From NCBI GenBank assembly GCA_946566645.1, contig CAMNWZ010000006.1, positions 1 to 32,139 on the forward strand: 32,139 nucleotides of DNA, given 5' to 3'. Position numbers and translations under genes: made by a program. Under the pieces are notes generated by a model. The model did no database searches. It worked only from the letters and a program-made list of their open reading frames with translations, and had not been told where the DNA came from. Shown here one piece after another: positions 15,018 through 26,872 of the stretch. The stretch is from an uncultured Clostridia bacterium. Its GTDB lineage: Bacteria; Bacillota; Clostridia; Oscillospirales; JAAYOS01. Each line of letters opens with the position of its first letter. Within the stretch, counting starts at the first letter, position 1.

Positions 15018-16266
15018 GGGCGTCCTCCTTCTTGATAAGCGTGATGTGTACGTCGGTTCCCTCGCCGGCGCGTCCGGTTATCCATATCCGACCTCCGTGC
15101 TTCTGCATTATCTGACGGGCTATCGCAAGCCCCAAGCCGTGCCCCGCCGCGCCCGCCGTCCTTGCGGGGTCGCCGCGGTAGAAGCCCTCGAACACCTTCT
15201 CCGCGTCGCTCTGGGCAATGCCGCGTCCGTTGTCCGATATGATGATATGGACGCCGGTGGGGGTGCGCTCGGCGGTAAGCTTGACGCTGAGTTTTCGCTC
15301 GGGTGAACGGTACTTTATCGCGTTTGAGAGTATGTTTTGGAACACCCTGCCGAGCTTCTCGGGGTCGAGCCGCACGTCCAGTTTCTCGTCGGGAATGACC
15401 GCCTCGAAGTCGGCGTCGACGCGCTCGAGGTCTACGCGGAAGTCGTCGCAGAGGGTGCGGAGATAGTCGAATATGTCGCCGGTGACGAAGTCGAAGCTCA
15501 TCCGACCGAGTTCCAGCTCGGAGAAGTTGGACATCTGCTCTATCATCCGCTCCATCGTCTGCGCCTTCTGCTCGATAGTCTCGGCGTAGCGGCGCTGCAT
15601 ATCGGGGGTGGACGCGACACCGTCGATAAGCCCCTCGGCATAGCCCTTTATCGCGGTGACGGGGGTGCGCAGGTCGTGCGATATGTGGGCGAGCATCAGG
15701 TTTCGCTCGCGCTCGTAGCGGATGTTCTCGGCGACCTGGTCGCGAAGGCGGCGGCGCATCTCGTCAAACGCGGTGCACACCTCCTGCACCTCCGCGATGT
15801 TGCTGCCCAGTATGTCGAAGTCGAGGTCGCCCGAGCTTATCCGCCGAGCGGAGCGGCTCAGCTCCTTCATAGGCGGCAGTATCTTTCGCGAAAGATAGAT
15901 GACCCCGCTCGCAAACGACGCGCCCATGAGCACCAGCGCGGCAATGCCGAACGCGAGCACATAGCCGAACAGCCGGTTTCCCGGGCGCATCTGGCGCGAG
16001 AACTCCTGCTCGTTGAAGAAGTTGCGGTAGTTGTTATCTCCGCCGCCGCTCGGCGACACGGTTATCGCTTCGCTGTCCGGCAGGACGACAAACTCGCCGC
16101 TTTCGGTGGCGACGATAGGCGGCGCGCTCAGCTGTATATCTGCCGGCGATTTCGGCTCGCCGAAGACGTACGCGGCGTACATCGCGGAGGCGAGCAGCAT
16201 AAGCAGCATAGCGGGGATGAGCACCATCAGCAGTATCGTGATGACCAGCCGCTTTTTCAGTGTCAA
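14998..16266 (-). CDS. Sensor histidine kinase (HAMP-HisKA-HATPase), probable TTG start
   Basis: HISHDLRTPVTAIKGYAEGL H-box, NAIKYRSPERKLSVKL, ISDNGRGIAQSDAEKVFEGFYRGD and GHGLGLAIARQIMQKHGG. TTG at 16266 follows the permease stop; the longer ORF start at 16326 overlaps the permease out of frame. Confidence 0.92.
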   Translation of the reverse strand: MTLKKRLVITILLMVLIPAMLLMLLASAMYAAYVFGEPKSPADIQLSAPPIVATESGEFVVLPDSEAITVSPSGGGDNNYRNFFNEQEFSRQMRPGNRLFGYVLAFGIAALVLMGASFASGVIYLSRKILPPMKELSRSARRISSGDLDFDILGSNIAEVQEVCTAFDEMRRRLRDQVAENIRYERERNLMLAHISHDLRTPVTAIKGYAEGLIDGVASTPDMQRRYAETIEQKAQTMERMIEQMSNFSELELGRMSFDFVTGDIFDYLRTLCDDFRVDLERVDADFEAVIPDEKLDVRLDPEKLGRVFQNILSNAIKYRSPERKLSVKLTAERTPTGVHIIISDNGRGIAQSDAEKVFEGFYRGDPARTAGAAGHGLGLAIARQIMQKHGGRIWITGRAGEGTDVHITLIKKEDAHADTDN

Positions 16267-16270
16267 ACTA

Positions 16271-17011
16271 TCACATATCCTTTCGCTCGAAGATGTAGTA
16301 GCCGCCGCAGAAGAATAGCATCCCATAGCCGAGCAGCATGCCTATCTTCATTATCATCGCGCCGAAGGGGAGGGTGGTGCCTATCCAGAGGTTGTGCCAC
16401 TGACCGTAGCTGGTGAACAGCACCGCGCCCACCTGCGGCAGAAAGAGGTTTGCGACATACGACCCAACGAGCACGATTATGCAGATGAGCATAACGAGCG
16501 TGGACGAGCGGGTGAGCTGGTTGACAAACACCGCCATCAGCGCCATCACCAGCAGCGGTATCGCGTCAAGCAGATACGCGCCGAAGGAGGAGAAGAACCC
16601 GTGCAGGCTCGACCCGCCGATTATCTCGAGTATCACCGTCACGAAGAACAGCGCGAACAGATAGCAAACGCCGAGCAGATAGACCGCAAACGTCTTTGCG
16701 AAGAACACCTTGAATCGGCTCGCGGGACGCATGAGCGACGCGCGCATCGAGTTTTCGGACACCTCGCTCGAGAACAGGTCGCACGCGCCCATGAATATTA
16801 TCAGCGGAATGTATATCGAGATGAAGAATCCGAGCAGCATCATGCGCAGGTTCAGTCCGCGCAGACCTATGCCGCTCGCGTGCTCCACCGCCATCTGGAC
16901 GAGCAGGACGATGGCGCATATCAGCACCTCGATTACAAGAAACACTATGTACTTTTTGCGCGCCGCGAGCTTTGCTATCTCGCCGCGAAAAACACCCATA
17001 AACAGCTGCAT
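16271..17011 (-). CDS. ABC-2 type transporter permease
   Basis: 246 aa with about six hydrophobic segments. FRGEIAKLAARKKYIVFLVIEV; lies between ATPase and kinase genes. Confidence 0.85.
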   Translation of the reverse strand: MQLFMGVFRGEIAKLAARKKYIVFLVIEVLICAIVLLVQMAVEHASGIGLRGLNLRMMLLGFFISIYIPLIIFMGACDLFSSEVSENSMRASLMRPASRFKVFFAKTFAVYLLGVCYLFALFFVTVILEIIGGSSLHGFFSSFGAYLLDAIPLLVMALMAVFVNQLTRSSTLVMLICIIVLVGSYVANLFLPQVGAVLFTSYGQWHNLWIGTTLPFGAMIMKIGMLLGYGMLFFCGGYYIFERKDM

Positions 17012-17022
17012 AACCTGCCTCC

Positions 17023-17775
17023 TTACAGCGCGCCGCCGCGCTTTTTGCGAACTTCCTCAAGGAAGTAGTCCTCGAGCGTGGGACTGCGGCGCAGCGCCTC
17101 ATCCATCGTCGTAAAGCTGAACAGCTCGCCCTCGTGAACGACCGCGACCTTGTTGCAGGTGCGCTCAATCTCCGCCGCGAGGTGGCTGGCTATCAGAAAC
17201 GCGCATCCCTTCTCGCGCGCGGCGCGGACGATCATCTCGCGCGTCTCGACTATGCCCTCGATGTCAAGTCCGTTTATCGGCTCGTCGAGCACGATGAACT
17301 TCGGGTCGCCGAGCATCGCTATCGCAAGCCCCAGCCGCTGCTTCATGCCGAGCGAGAAGCGACCCACTTTGTCCCGCTCGTAGCCGTCGAGATGCACCAT
17401 GTGCAGGGCATTCAGCGCGTCCTGCTTGCCGAGTCCACGCACCCGCGCCGCGAGCATCAGGTTCTTCTCGGCGGACAGGTTCTCGTACAGCGCGGGCGAC
17501 TCGATGAGACAGCTCATCTGCGCCGCCGCCTGCTCGTACTCGCGCTCTATCGGATGCCCGAAAACGTCGCACACGCCGCTCTGGGCATGGCAAAGTCCGA
17601 CGACCACCTTCATTATCGTCGTCTTGCCCGAGCCGTTAGGTCCGAGCAGACCGACTATGTCGCCGGGGTAGATGTCCAAGTTTATGTCGCGCACGCCGCG
17701 CCCGTTCGAGTAGAGCTTGGTCATGTTCTCGATGTGCAGGATCGGCGCGGCGGTCGTGATATTCGTCTCGTTCAA
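17023..17775 (-). CDS. ABC transporter ATP-binding protein
   Basis: Walker A GPNGSGKTT, signature FSLGMKQRLGLAIAML, Walker B FIVLDEPINGLD. Confidence 0.97.
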   Translation of the reverse strand: MNETNITTAAPILHIENMTKLYSNGRGVRDINLDIYPGDIVGLLGPNGSGKTTIMKVVVGLCHAQSGVCDVFGHPIEREYEQAAAQMSCLIESPALYENLSAEKNLMLAARVRGLGKQDALNALHMVHLDGYERDKVGRFSLGMKQRLGLAIAMLGDPKFIVLDEPINGLDIEGIVETREMIVRAAREKGCAFLIASHLAAEIERTCNKVAVVHEGELFSFTTMDEALRRSPTLEDYFLEEVRKKRGGAL

Positions 17776-17856
17776 ATGCTTTCACCTCTTATATCGACGC
17801 CGAAACCGAGGGCAGTGAGTGCCTTCGGTTTCGGGTGAATTTGCGGATATTTCGTT

Positions 17857-19860
17857 TTAGCCTTCGGTCACGATCTCGCCTACGCGGTAGATGCCGCCGC
17901 TGTCCGGAAGAAGGGTCACGTTTTCCGGCACGCTGAACACCACGGAGCGCTCCTGTATGCACTTGTACGCCGCGGCGAACATCTCGTTCGCCTCCTCGTA
18001 GGTGAGCCCAAGCGACGAGGCGATAGGCTCGACCGCCTCATAGTCGTCCATCGCGTAGTAGACGTTTGTCAGGTCGTCCGCCGAAACCGCGACGATGCCG
18101 AACTTCGCGCCTGTGAGCTTCGCGTCGGCGATATAGAAGTCGCCGATGTTCTCGTCGGTGAAATCGTCCGCGTACAGCGGCTCGAAGCGGAGGTCAAGAC
18201 CCATGTTGCTGGAGAGCAGCGTGATAAATCCGAACGGACCGTACTCGAACGTGTAGTCGTCGATTATGTTTACGGTGTGGACACCCTCAAACTGCGCGTG
18301 CGCGCCCTCGAAAGGCTTGCCGGTGATGTTCGAGTACGCCTCGAGCAGCGCGTTCATCAGCGAGTCGGGGGCTACGCTAAGGAAGTTTGCGTAGTCCGCT
18401 ATCGTTTGGGTGTCGACAAACCACTTGTCGCACAAGGTGTCGAACTCGACCGCGCTGACGTAGAAGTCCGGCGCTATCTCATAGTAGCCGGCGGTGTCGG
18501 TCAGGTCATCGCCGAAGTGGAGGACAAGCGCGTTGTCCATAGAGTTTCCGATGTCGAACACATACTGGAGAAGCTCGTAGTCGTGCAGCGACGCCGAGCG
18601 GTCGAAGCGCTCGTAATAGCCGTCGTCGGAGGACGCGTGTATCGTGCTGTGATAGGTGGTGGTGCGTCCGTTCTCGGTCACGGTGTACTCGTAGTTGTTC
18701 TCCTCGCAGCTCTGAGAACGGTCGGTTATCACCGCGGCGTTCGGGTTTACCACCGGAAGCTCTATCGCCGCCTCGTCGCGGCTGTCGAACTCGCCGTTTA
18801 TCGTGAGCGTCGCCTCGTGCCAGCGTCCGTCTATCAGCCTGAACTCTATCGAGCCGCCGAGCGTGTTTTTCATCAGCCGACCCTGCGAGTCTATCGCGAG
18901 GTCGCAGGACACGTTGGTTATCCGCGGCTCGCCGTCGAGCAGAGCAAAGAGCAGCTCGCTGTTGTTGCAAAGCAGGGGAAAGAGCAGCTCATCGAGATCT
19001 ATCTCGCCGATGGTTTTGAGATAGTCCTGCGCGGTGGGGTACCAGCTTATCGACAGGTCTTTGTTTATCACCGCAGTGCCGGTGTCGCCGTGGTCGTACA
19101 GCTCATCCCACGCCTCGCGCCGCGCGGTGTAGTAGCCGTCGCCGTATCTGACATCCTCGGGCATGTCTATCGCGGCTACGACCATAGAGGACGAGCCGTA
19201 GAGTATGGGGGACATCGACTCGTTGTCGAACGCGAGCGACATGACCGCCTGCACTATCTCGGGAAGCTGGTCGCCGCTCAGCGATATGCGGTAGTACCTC
19301 AGTCCGTCCTCGCTGCCGAGATAGACGAAGTTGTTCTTGAGGTCTCCGACGAACATATCCACCGCAAGCTCGGCGATGCGCAGCATCTTCTGCTCATACT
19401 CGCTCGTCGTGTCGATGTTAAAGTCGCTGAATATGCCGCCCGCGCTGTACCCGGTGTTGATGTACCACGAGTCGTTTTTCGAGTCGTATTCGTAGTAGGT
19501 GTACGGCGTCTCGGTGATGTGGTCCTCGGGATTGACGACGCTCCAGTTCTCGTAACCGCTGTCGGTCATGTCGAACATCTCCGAGTAGCCGTCCATGCTG
19601 GTGTAGCTTATCGCTTCGCCCGCCTTCGCGTCCTTGTTGAACTTCTCGGTGTAGCGCGCGGTGACAAGGCTTGTGCCGTCCAGCGTCAGCTCGACGTTTC
19701 CGTGACCGGAGTAGCTGTCCATGTTCAGCAGTCCGAGAAGCCCCTGTTTATAAGCCTCATAGCCGCCGGCGTTGCCGATGTTGGCGACCGCCGCCGAGCA
19801 GAGCAGGACCGCTCCGAGTATCAGACAGACTATCGTGACGAAGTGTTTGTTCTGTCTCAT
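17857..19860 (-). CDS. Hypothetical exported or membrane-anchored protein
   Basis: 667 aa. N-terminal hydrophobic segment after MRQNKH, acidic extracytoplasmic-looking body. RBS aaaggagaatcact. No family recognised. Confidence 0.75.
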   Translation of the reverse strand: MRQNKHFVTIVCLILGAVLLCSAAVANIGNAGGYEAYKQGLLGLLNMDSYSGHGNVELTLDGTSLVTARYTEKFNKDAKAGEAISYTSMDGYSEMFDMTDSGYENWSVVNPEDHITETPYTYYEYDSKNDSWYINTGYSAGGIFSDFNIDTTSEYEQKMLRIAELAVDMFVGDLKNNFVYLGSEDGLRYYRISLSGDQLPEIVQAVMSLAFDNESMSPILYGSSSMVVAAIDMPEDVRYGDGYYTARREAWDELYDHGDTGTAVINKDLSISWYPTAQDYLKTIGEIDLDELLFPLLCNNSELLFALLDGEPRITNVSCDLAIDSQGRLMKNTLGGSIEFRLIDGRWHEATLTINGEFDSRDEAAIELPVVNPNAAVITDRSQSCEENNYEYTVTENGRTTTYHSTIHASSDDGYYERFDRSASLHDYELLQYVFDIGNSMDNALVLHFGDDLTDTAGYYEIAPDFYVSAVEFDTLCDKWFVDTQTIADYANFLSVAPDSLMNALLEAYSNITGKPFEGAHAQFEGVHTVNIIDDYTFEYGPFGFITLLSSNMGLDLRFEPLYADDFTDENIGDFYIADAKLTGAKFGIVAVSADDLTNVYYAMDDYEAVEPIASSLGLTYEEANEMFAAAYKCIQERSVVFSVPENVTLLPDSGGIYRVGEIVTEG

Positions 19861-20005
19861 AGTGATTCTCCTTTCGGGTTTCTGGATATATCATACACCC
19901 CAGGGCTAACAATGGCATAAAGTAGATATAAACAATTCATAAACTTTTTCGCGAAAACTTATACCGTACAGACCGATTATACCACACTATCCGCTTTTGC
20001 GCCAC

Positions 20006-20044
20006 AAAAAACGAGGGGGTCGCAGGATGCGGCTCCCTCGTTTT
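20006..20044 (-). terminator. Terminator of the rubredoxin gene
   Basis: Minus strand aaaACGAGGGagccgcatcctgcgacccCCTCGTttttt: stem flanked by A and T tracts. Confidence 0.75.
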
Positions 20045-20055
20045 CAATTGATGGC

Positions 20056-20211
20056 TTACTGCTTAGAGAAGCTGTCCTTGCCGACTCCGCAGAGCGGGCA
20101 GACAAAGTCGTCGGGCAGATCCTCAAACTTGGTGCCGGGCGCTATGCCGTTCTCCGGCGAGCCGGCTTCCTCGTCGTACTCCCATCCGCACACATCGCAG
20201 ACGTACTTCAT
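20056..20211 (-). CDS. Rubredoxin (51 aa; absent from ORF track)
   Basis: Hand-translated [51 protein letters not shown] with two CxxC(G) knuckles. RBS aaaggagtg. Confidence 0.96.
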   Translation of the reverse strand: MKYVCDVCGWEYDEEAGSPENGIAPGTKFEDLPDDFVCPLCGVGKDSFSKQ

Positions 20212-20258
20212 CGAAAAACACTCCTTTCGTTGCTTTTATGATAGCCAAAAGTTGGATT

Positions 20259-21095
20259 TTATATCCCAACGTTGCCGCTGGAAATACCCGCGTTGCTGCC
20301 GTCGAGCGGCAGCCAGTTTATGACCTTCTCGATGTACTCGCCCCAGAACTCCCAGGTGTGACCGCCGGCGCTCTCCGCCCAGGTCACGTCGTAGCCGAGA
20401 CTCTTCAGCCTGTCGCGATAGGCGCGGTTCGGCTCGAGAAGCCAATCCTGAAGCCCGCAGCAGAGGTAGATCTTCGGCTTGTTCGGGTCGGACGCGACCT
20501 TGTCGGCAAGCGCATCGTAGTCGTTTTCCGAGCCGTTATAGTCCTCGATCTTATCCAGCCCGAATATCGCGCGGTACTGTGTGCGGGTGAAGATGTCGTG
20601 TCCCGGCTCGTCCACCGAGCTCAGGATGTTCTGCTTTATCAGCCCCGACGACAGTCCCGCTATGCAGCCGAAGGTCTCGGGGTGGCGCAGTCCGTTGACG
20701 ATAGCGCCGAAGCCGCCCATCGACAGACCCGCGATGAAGGTGTCCTCGCGCTTTTTCGAGACGTTGAAGGTATTTCGCATGAAGTCGACCAGCTCGACGC
20801 CGGTGAAAGTGCCGTAGCGGTCGCCGCTTATCTGCGAGTCGCAGTAGAACTTGTTGTCGCCCGACGGCATCACGACGGCGAGGTCGTGCGCCTCGGCAAA
20901 CGCCTGGACGCGCGTACCGGTGACCCAGTCGACATAGCTTCCGAACACGCCGTGCAGCAGCACGAGCAGCTTCTTCGGCTCGTTTGACGGCTCGGGCTGT
21001 CCGGGGAAGGTCAGCTTGTCGGTCGGCATGATTATGTTCACCGGAACGGTGCGCATGAGCGATTTTGACATGAATGACGCGGTGATGAGTGCCAT
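20259..21095 (-). CDS. Alpha/beta-hydrolase esterase (tributyrin esterase / esterase D-like)
   Basis: GLSMGGFGA nucleophile elbow, LVLLHGVFGSYVDW, late AESAGGHTWEFW catalytic His region. RBS cggaggtg. Confidence 0.88.
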   Translation of the reverse strand: MALITASFMSKSLMRTVPVNIIMPTDKLTFPGQPEPSNEPKKLLVLLHGVFGSYVDWVTGTRVQAFAEAHDLAVVMPSGDNKFYCDSQISGDRYGTFTGVELVDFMRNTFNVSKKREDTFIAGLSMGGFGAIVNGLRHPETFGCIAGLSSGLIKQNILSSVDEPGHDIFTRTQYRAIFGLDKIEDYNGSENDYDALADKVASDPNKPKIYLCCGLQDWLLEPNRAYRDRLKSLGYDVTWAESAGGHTWEFWGEYIEKVINWLPLDGSNAGISSGNVGI

Positions 21096-21126
21096 AGATA
21101 CACCTCCGAAGTTTTAGTATAATCGG

Positions 21127-21155
21127 ATTATACCAGATTTTCGGAGATTTTTCAA
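21127..21155 (-). promoter_or_regulatory. Predicted promoter for the esterase gene
   Basis: Minus strand TTGAAA (21155-21150), 17 bp spacer, TATAAT (21132-21127) with TGG extended -10. Confidence 0.75.
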
Positions 21156-21163
21156 GAGCGCGC

Positions 21164-24217
<3,054 letters not shown>

Positions 24218-24285
24218 CTACCATAATCGCGCGCGGATGCAAATGGATTTCCGACTATATCTCGAAAATAATCGGCTTGAAACAG

Positions 24286-24316
24286 AAAAATCGAGACGGC
24301 TTTTGCCGTCCCGATT
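24286..24316 (-). terminator. Terminator of the DNA glycosylase gene
   Basis: Minus strand aATCGGGACGGC-aaaa-GCCGTCTCGATttttc: 11-bp stem with one G-T pair, then a T tract. Confidence 0.8.
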
Positions 24317-24322
24317 CGCGTC

Positions 24323-24826
24323 TTATTCCGATTCGCCGACCCCCGCCGCGCGCCACGCCTCCACCAGCCGTATGAGCGAATAGGACGCGTTCGCGGGACT
24401 GGTCGACGGCAGCGCCGCCGCCTCGATGCCGACCTCCCGCTCGAGGTGCGCGCGATAGAGCCTGTGCGCCGTGCCGCCGTTGGTGAACACACGCGTTATG
24501 CTCGTCTTTGCGACCAGCGACTTCACGTCGTTCGGCAGCGCGTTCTTTATCGAACTGTCGTCCGAGCCGACGATGTCGCAACTCGCGATGACGTCCCACA
24601 GCGCGATGCCGTGAGACAGCAGGAACGCCCGCTTCTCCTCCACGGTGGAGGGAACGTCCCCGCCGAACAGTGCCGCGAGCACCCGCCAGAATCTGTTCTG
24701 CGGGTTGCCGTAGTAGAAGCTCACCTCGCGCGATTTGACCGATGGGAAACTCCCGAGTATCAGCACCCGCGAGTTATCGTCGAACACCGGTGGGAACGGG
24801 TGGGTGATGTGTTGGTGCTGGGTCAT
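24323..24826 (-). CDS. DNA-deoxyinosine / uracil-DNA glycosylase family protein
   Basis: HPFPPVFDDNSRVLILGSFPSVKSREVSFYYGNPQNRFW ... LPSTSPANASYS, the pattern of the HDG/MUG-type UDG superfamily. Confidence 0.85.
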   Translation of the reverse strand: MTQHQHITHPFPPVFDDNSRVLILGSFPSVKSREVSFYYGNPQNRFWRVLAALFGGDVPSTVEEKRAFLLSHGIALWDVIASCDIVGSDDSSIKNALPNDVKSLVAKTSITRVFTNGGTAHRLYRAHLEREVGIEAAALPSTSPANASYSLIRLVEAWRAAGVGESE

Positions 24827-24944
24827 TCATTCTCACTCCATCTCGCTCTCTGCAAATCAATCTTAAACTTATTTGTTTATGATATTTAACAAAGAGTATC
24901 TACATTATTTGTATTATCGGTAAAGCATACGCTATCCGATTTTT

Positions 24945-24963
24945 TGTTGCCATTCTGTTGCCA
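24945..24963. repeat. Two direct repeats TGTTGCCA with 11-bp period, near the element end
   Basis: TGTTGCCA at 24945-24952 and 24956-24963, inside the AT-rich non-coding gap at the composition break. Confidence 0.6.
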
Positions 24964-25004
24964 CGCTAAAAAGATTATCATGTTGGCCGTGTTATATAAA
25001 CTTC

Positions 25005-25160
25005 TCAAACACTCACCTTAATTCTTTCTACAAAAGTGTCTTTGATTTTTTTGTTTAAATCTCGCATGTTTTTAAATTGTGTCACATCTATAGCGCCAAC
25101 CACTTCGCCATGAATTCTCTCGGGTAAATCTGTTGAAACAAATATAGCGTACTCATTCAA
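25005..25160 (-). CDS. Small hypothetical protein, last ORF of the R-M operon (probable TTG start)
   Basis: 51 aa MNEYAIFVSTDLPERIHGEVVGAIDVTQFKNMRDLNKKIKDTFVERIKVSV. TTG start overlaps the stop of the upstream ORF. The track calls a longer ATG form, 25005-25211. Confidence 0.5.
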   Translation of the reverse strand: MNEYAIFVSTDLPERIHGEVVGAIDVTQFKNMRDLNKKIKDTFVERIKVSV

Positions 25161-26052
25161 CAGCCTTCTTTCTTCTTGCCGTTTTCTTGGGCTTGTCCTT
25201 AACATCAGCATCCTCTGACTTAATTAGCTGTATTATTGCAAGAAGATCAATATAATTGTAATCCTCGTCGTCATCTTCGCTTTTCAATTTGATTACGGAA
25301 GGAGTAGTGTATTGACTATTGTGGACTTCATTGTCCGAATCGGCATTTGAAGCATTCCCCAGCTCTTGAAAAAAATCAAATGAATTTTTCAGCCCACTTA
25401 TCTTTGTTTTACCCTTATAGATTCCGATTAAAGAAACATTCCCTATAAACAAATCGTCCACATTATAAAGATTTTCAAATTCATTTTCAAAGGTAAGTGG
25501 GATTTTTATCAATACTTTTTCATTACTGTCCTTGATTTCGCCTTGCAGCTTATAGGAATAATCCTTAAACATCGAATTAAATAGATTATTAACATCAAGT
25601 CCGCCAGCTTCTGGTAAGCGCATACCCTTGAAAGAACCATTTGAAAATATTTTGACTGTTCTTAATTCCATTTCATTTTCCAAAGAAAGAGAAACATTAT
25701 CAATTCTGACAAGTTGTCCTTCCGTAAGACAACTAAAGTCCACAATGGTTTTGCATTTATCCATTACTTCACTCAATATAAGTGATTTAGTCATAGTTAC
25801 TTTGAAGTTTTCAAGAACCTTTTGAGAATCGGTTGATCCAGATTTAACATCTGCGCCAACCTCCGCATTAAATAATTTCAGAAACTTTGTACCCATTTTC
25901 GCCTGCAAATCCGCATTAAGAGTATCACCTTGATCCGTTTCAACGCTTTCATCTGTCTTAATGACATTACTTAACATCATTTTTATTTCATATACCTTCG
26001 AGAAGTTTAAATAATAAACATTAAACAGCAAATTTGTTATCCCCACAATCAC
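25153..26052 (-). CDS. Uncharacterised protein encoded with the restriction-modification genes
   Basis: 299 aa, GTG start, VYYLNFSKVYEIKMMLSNVI... EGQLVRIDNVSLSLENEMELR. Starts 3 nt after the endonuclease stop; lysine/arginine-rich C-terminus. Confidence 0.75.
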   Translation of the reverse strand: MIVGITNLLFNVYYLNFSKVYEIKMMLSNVIKTDESVETDQGDTLNADLQAKMGTKFLKLFNAEVGADVKSGSTDSQKVLENFKVTMTKSLILSEVMDKCKTIVDFSCLTEGQLVRIDNVSLSLENEMELRTVKIFSNGSFKGMRLPEAGGLDVNNLFNSMFKDYSYKLQGEIKDSNEKVLIKIPLTFENEFENLYNVDDLFIGNVSLIGIYKGKTKISGLKNSFDFFQELGNASNADSDNEVHNSQYTTPSVIKLKSEDDDEDYNYIDLLAIIQLIKSEDADVKDKPKKTARRKKAVE

Positions 26053-26055
26053 ATA

Positions 26056-26871
26056 TTATTTTTTAGTAAATCCCTTATAACTGCCAAAACCGAGCATATA
26101 AGCAGCCATTGCGATTGCCAAATCTTCCGATTCAATATTCTGTTCACTCGCCATAGCTCTCAGCTCATCAATAACAGTATCATGCGGAACAATTGTACCT
26201 TCCAGTTCTTTGACTACCTTTTCGATAACAGACGGCAGTATCATACACATTTGATAAAAAGCATCTTCTTGCCCTGTTACTAAAGCATAAAATTGGTCAA
26301 GGCTTACTCTTCGAATAAGCTTATGGCCAACCTTTTTCTTATCAACGGTTGTTTCCCATTTGATATTTTGAGAACGCTGTGCAATCGCTTCTACCAAAAA
26401 GCAAGCACAATCGTCATCGTTTAACAACTGATTCTGCATTTTAATAAAGGTTTTACCAGCCGAAGCAGAGTTCATTGTGTTATGCTTGTTTTTCATTTCA
26501 ACATAAACGGTATGTACAATTCCGGCTTCAGGAATAGGGATGCCATCAGGATTCTCATAAATCACATCCCAACCACCTTCTTCACCATTTGGTGGAACAT
26601 GACAGTTTTTAATATACTGGAAAATTCGCTGATGGAAGTATCCAATATCGTTATTATTAGACTTATCTCTTTGGCGGAAGATTTCGTTGCTTACAATTTC
26701 TTCCCAAGATGATTGATATACGGTCTTGTCAAAGATCAACTTAATTGGATCAATGATATTTTTATTGAAGCGCTTTAAATCGAATGATTCCAGCTTTTCT
26801 CCATATTTTTCAATTGTCGCTTTGACATGATTTGTAAAATCTTCCTCTGAAATAAAAGTTAAATTCCACAT
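26056..26871 (-). CDS. Type II restriction endonuclease, Eco47II family (predicted GGNCC-type)
   Basis: MWNLTFISEEDFTNHVKATIEKYGEKLESFDLKRFNKNIIDPIKLIFDKTVY... VEMKNKHNTMNSASAGKTFIKMQNQLL. Adjacent to the cytosine methyltransferase. Confidence 0.88.
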   Translation of the reverse strand: MWNLTFISEEDFTNHVKATIEKYGEKLESFDLKRFNKNIIDPIKLIFDKTVYQSSWEEIVSNEIFRQRDKSNNNDIGYFHQRIFQYIKNCHVPPNGEEGGWDVIYENPDGIPIPEAGIVHTVYVEMKNKHNTMNSASAGKTFIKMQNQLLNDDDCACFLVEAIAQRSQNIKWETTVDKKKVGHKLIRRVSLDQFYALVTGQEDAFYQMCMILPSVIEKVVKELEGTIVPHDTVIDELRAMASEQNIESEDLAIAMAAYMLGFGSYKGFTKK

Positions 26872-26872
26872 T

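Noticed and set aside
15337-16416. 359-aa plus-strand ORF antisense to the histidine kinase
   Set aside because: Shadow ORF with no recognisable domain; the kinase motifs are intact on the minus strand.
18277-19920. 547-aa plus-strand ORF antisense to the 667-aa exported protein
   Set aside because: Shadow ORF. The minus-strand frame has RBS, signal-like N-terminus and normal composition.
24323-24826. DNA glycosylase as part of the R-M cargo (Vsr-like mismatch repair partner)
   Set aside because: Its GC-rich composition and own terminator place it in the chromosome, and its motifs match an HDG/UDG-type enzyme rather than Vsr.
24827-25004. tRNA gene as integration target at the element end
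   Set aside because: No cloverleaf or conserved TTCGANNC-type arm found in the gap.
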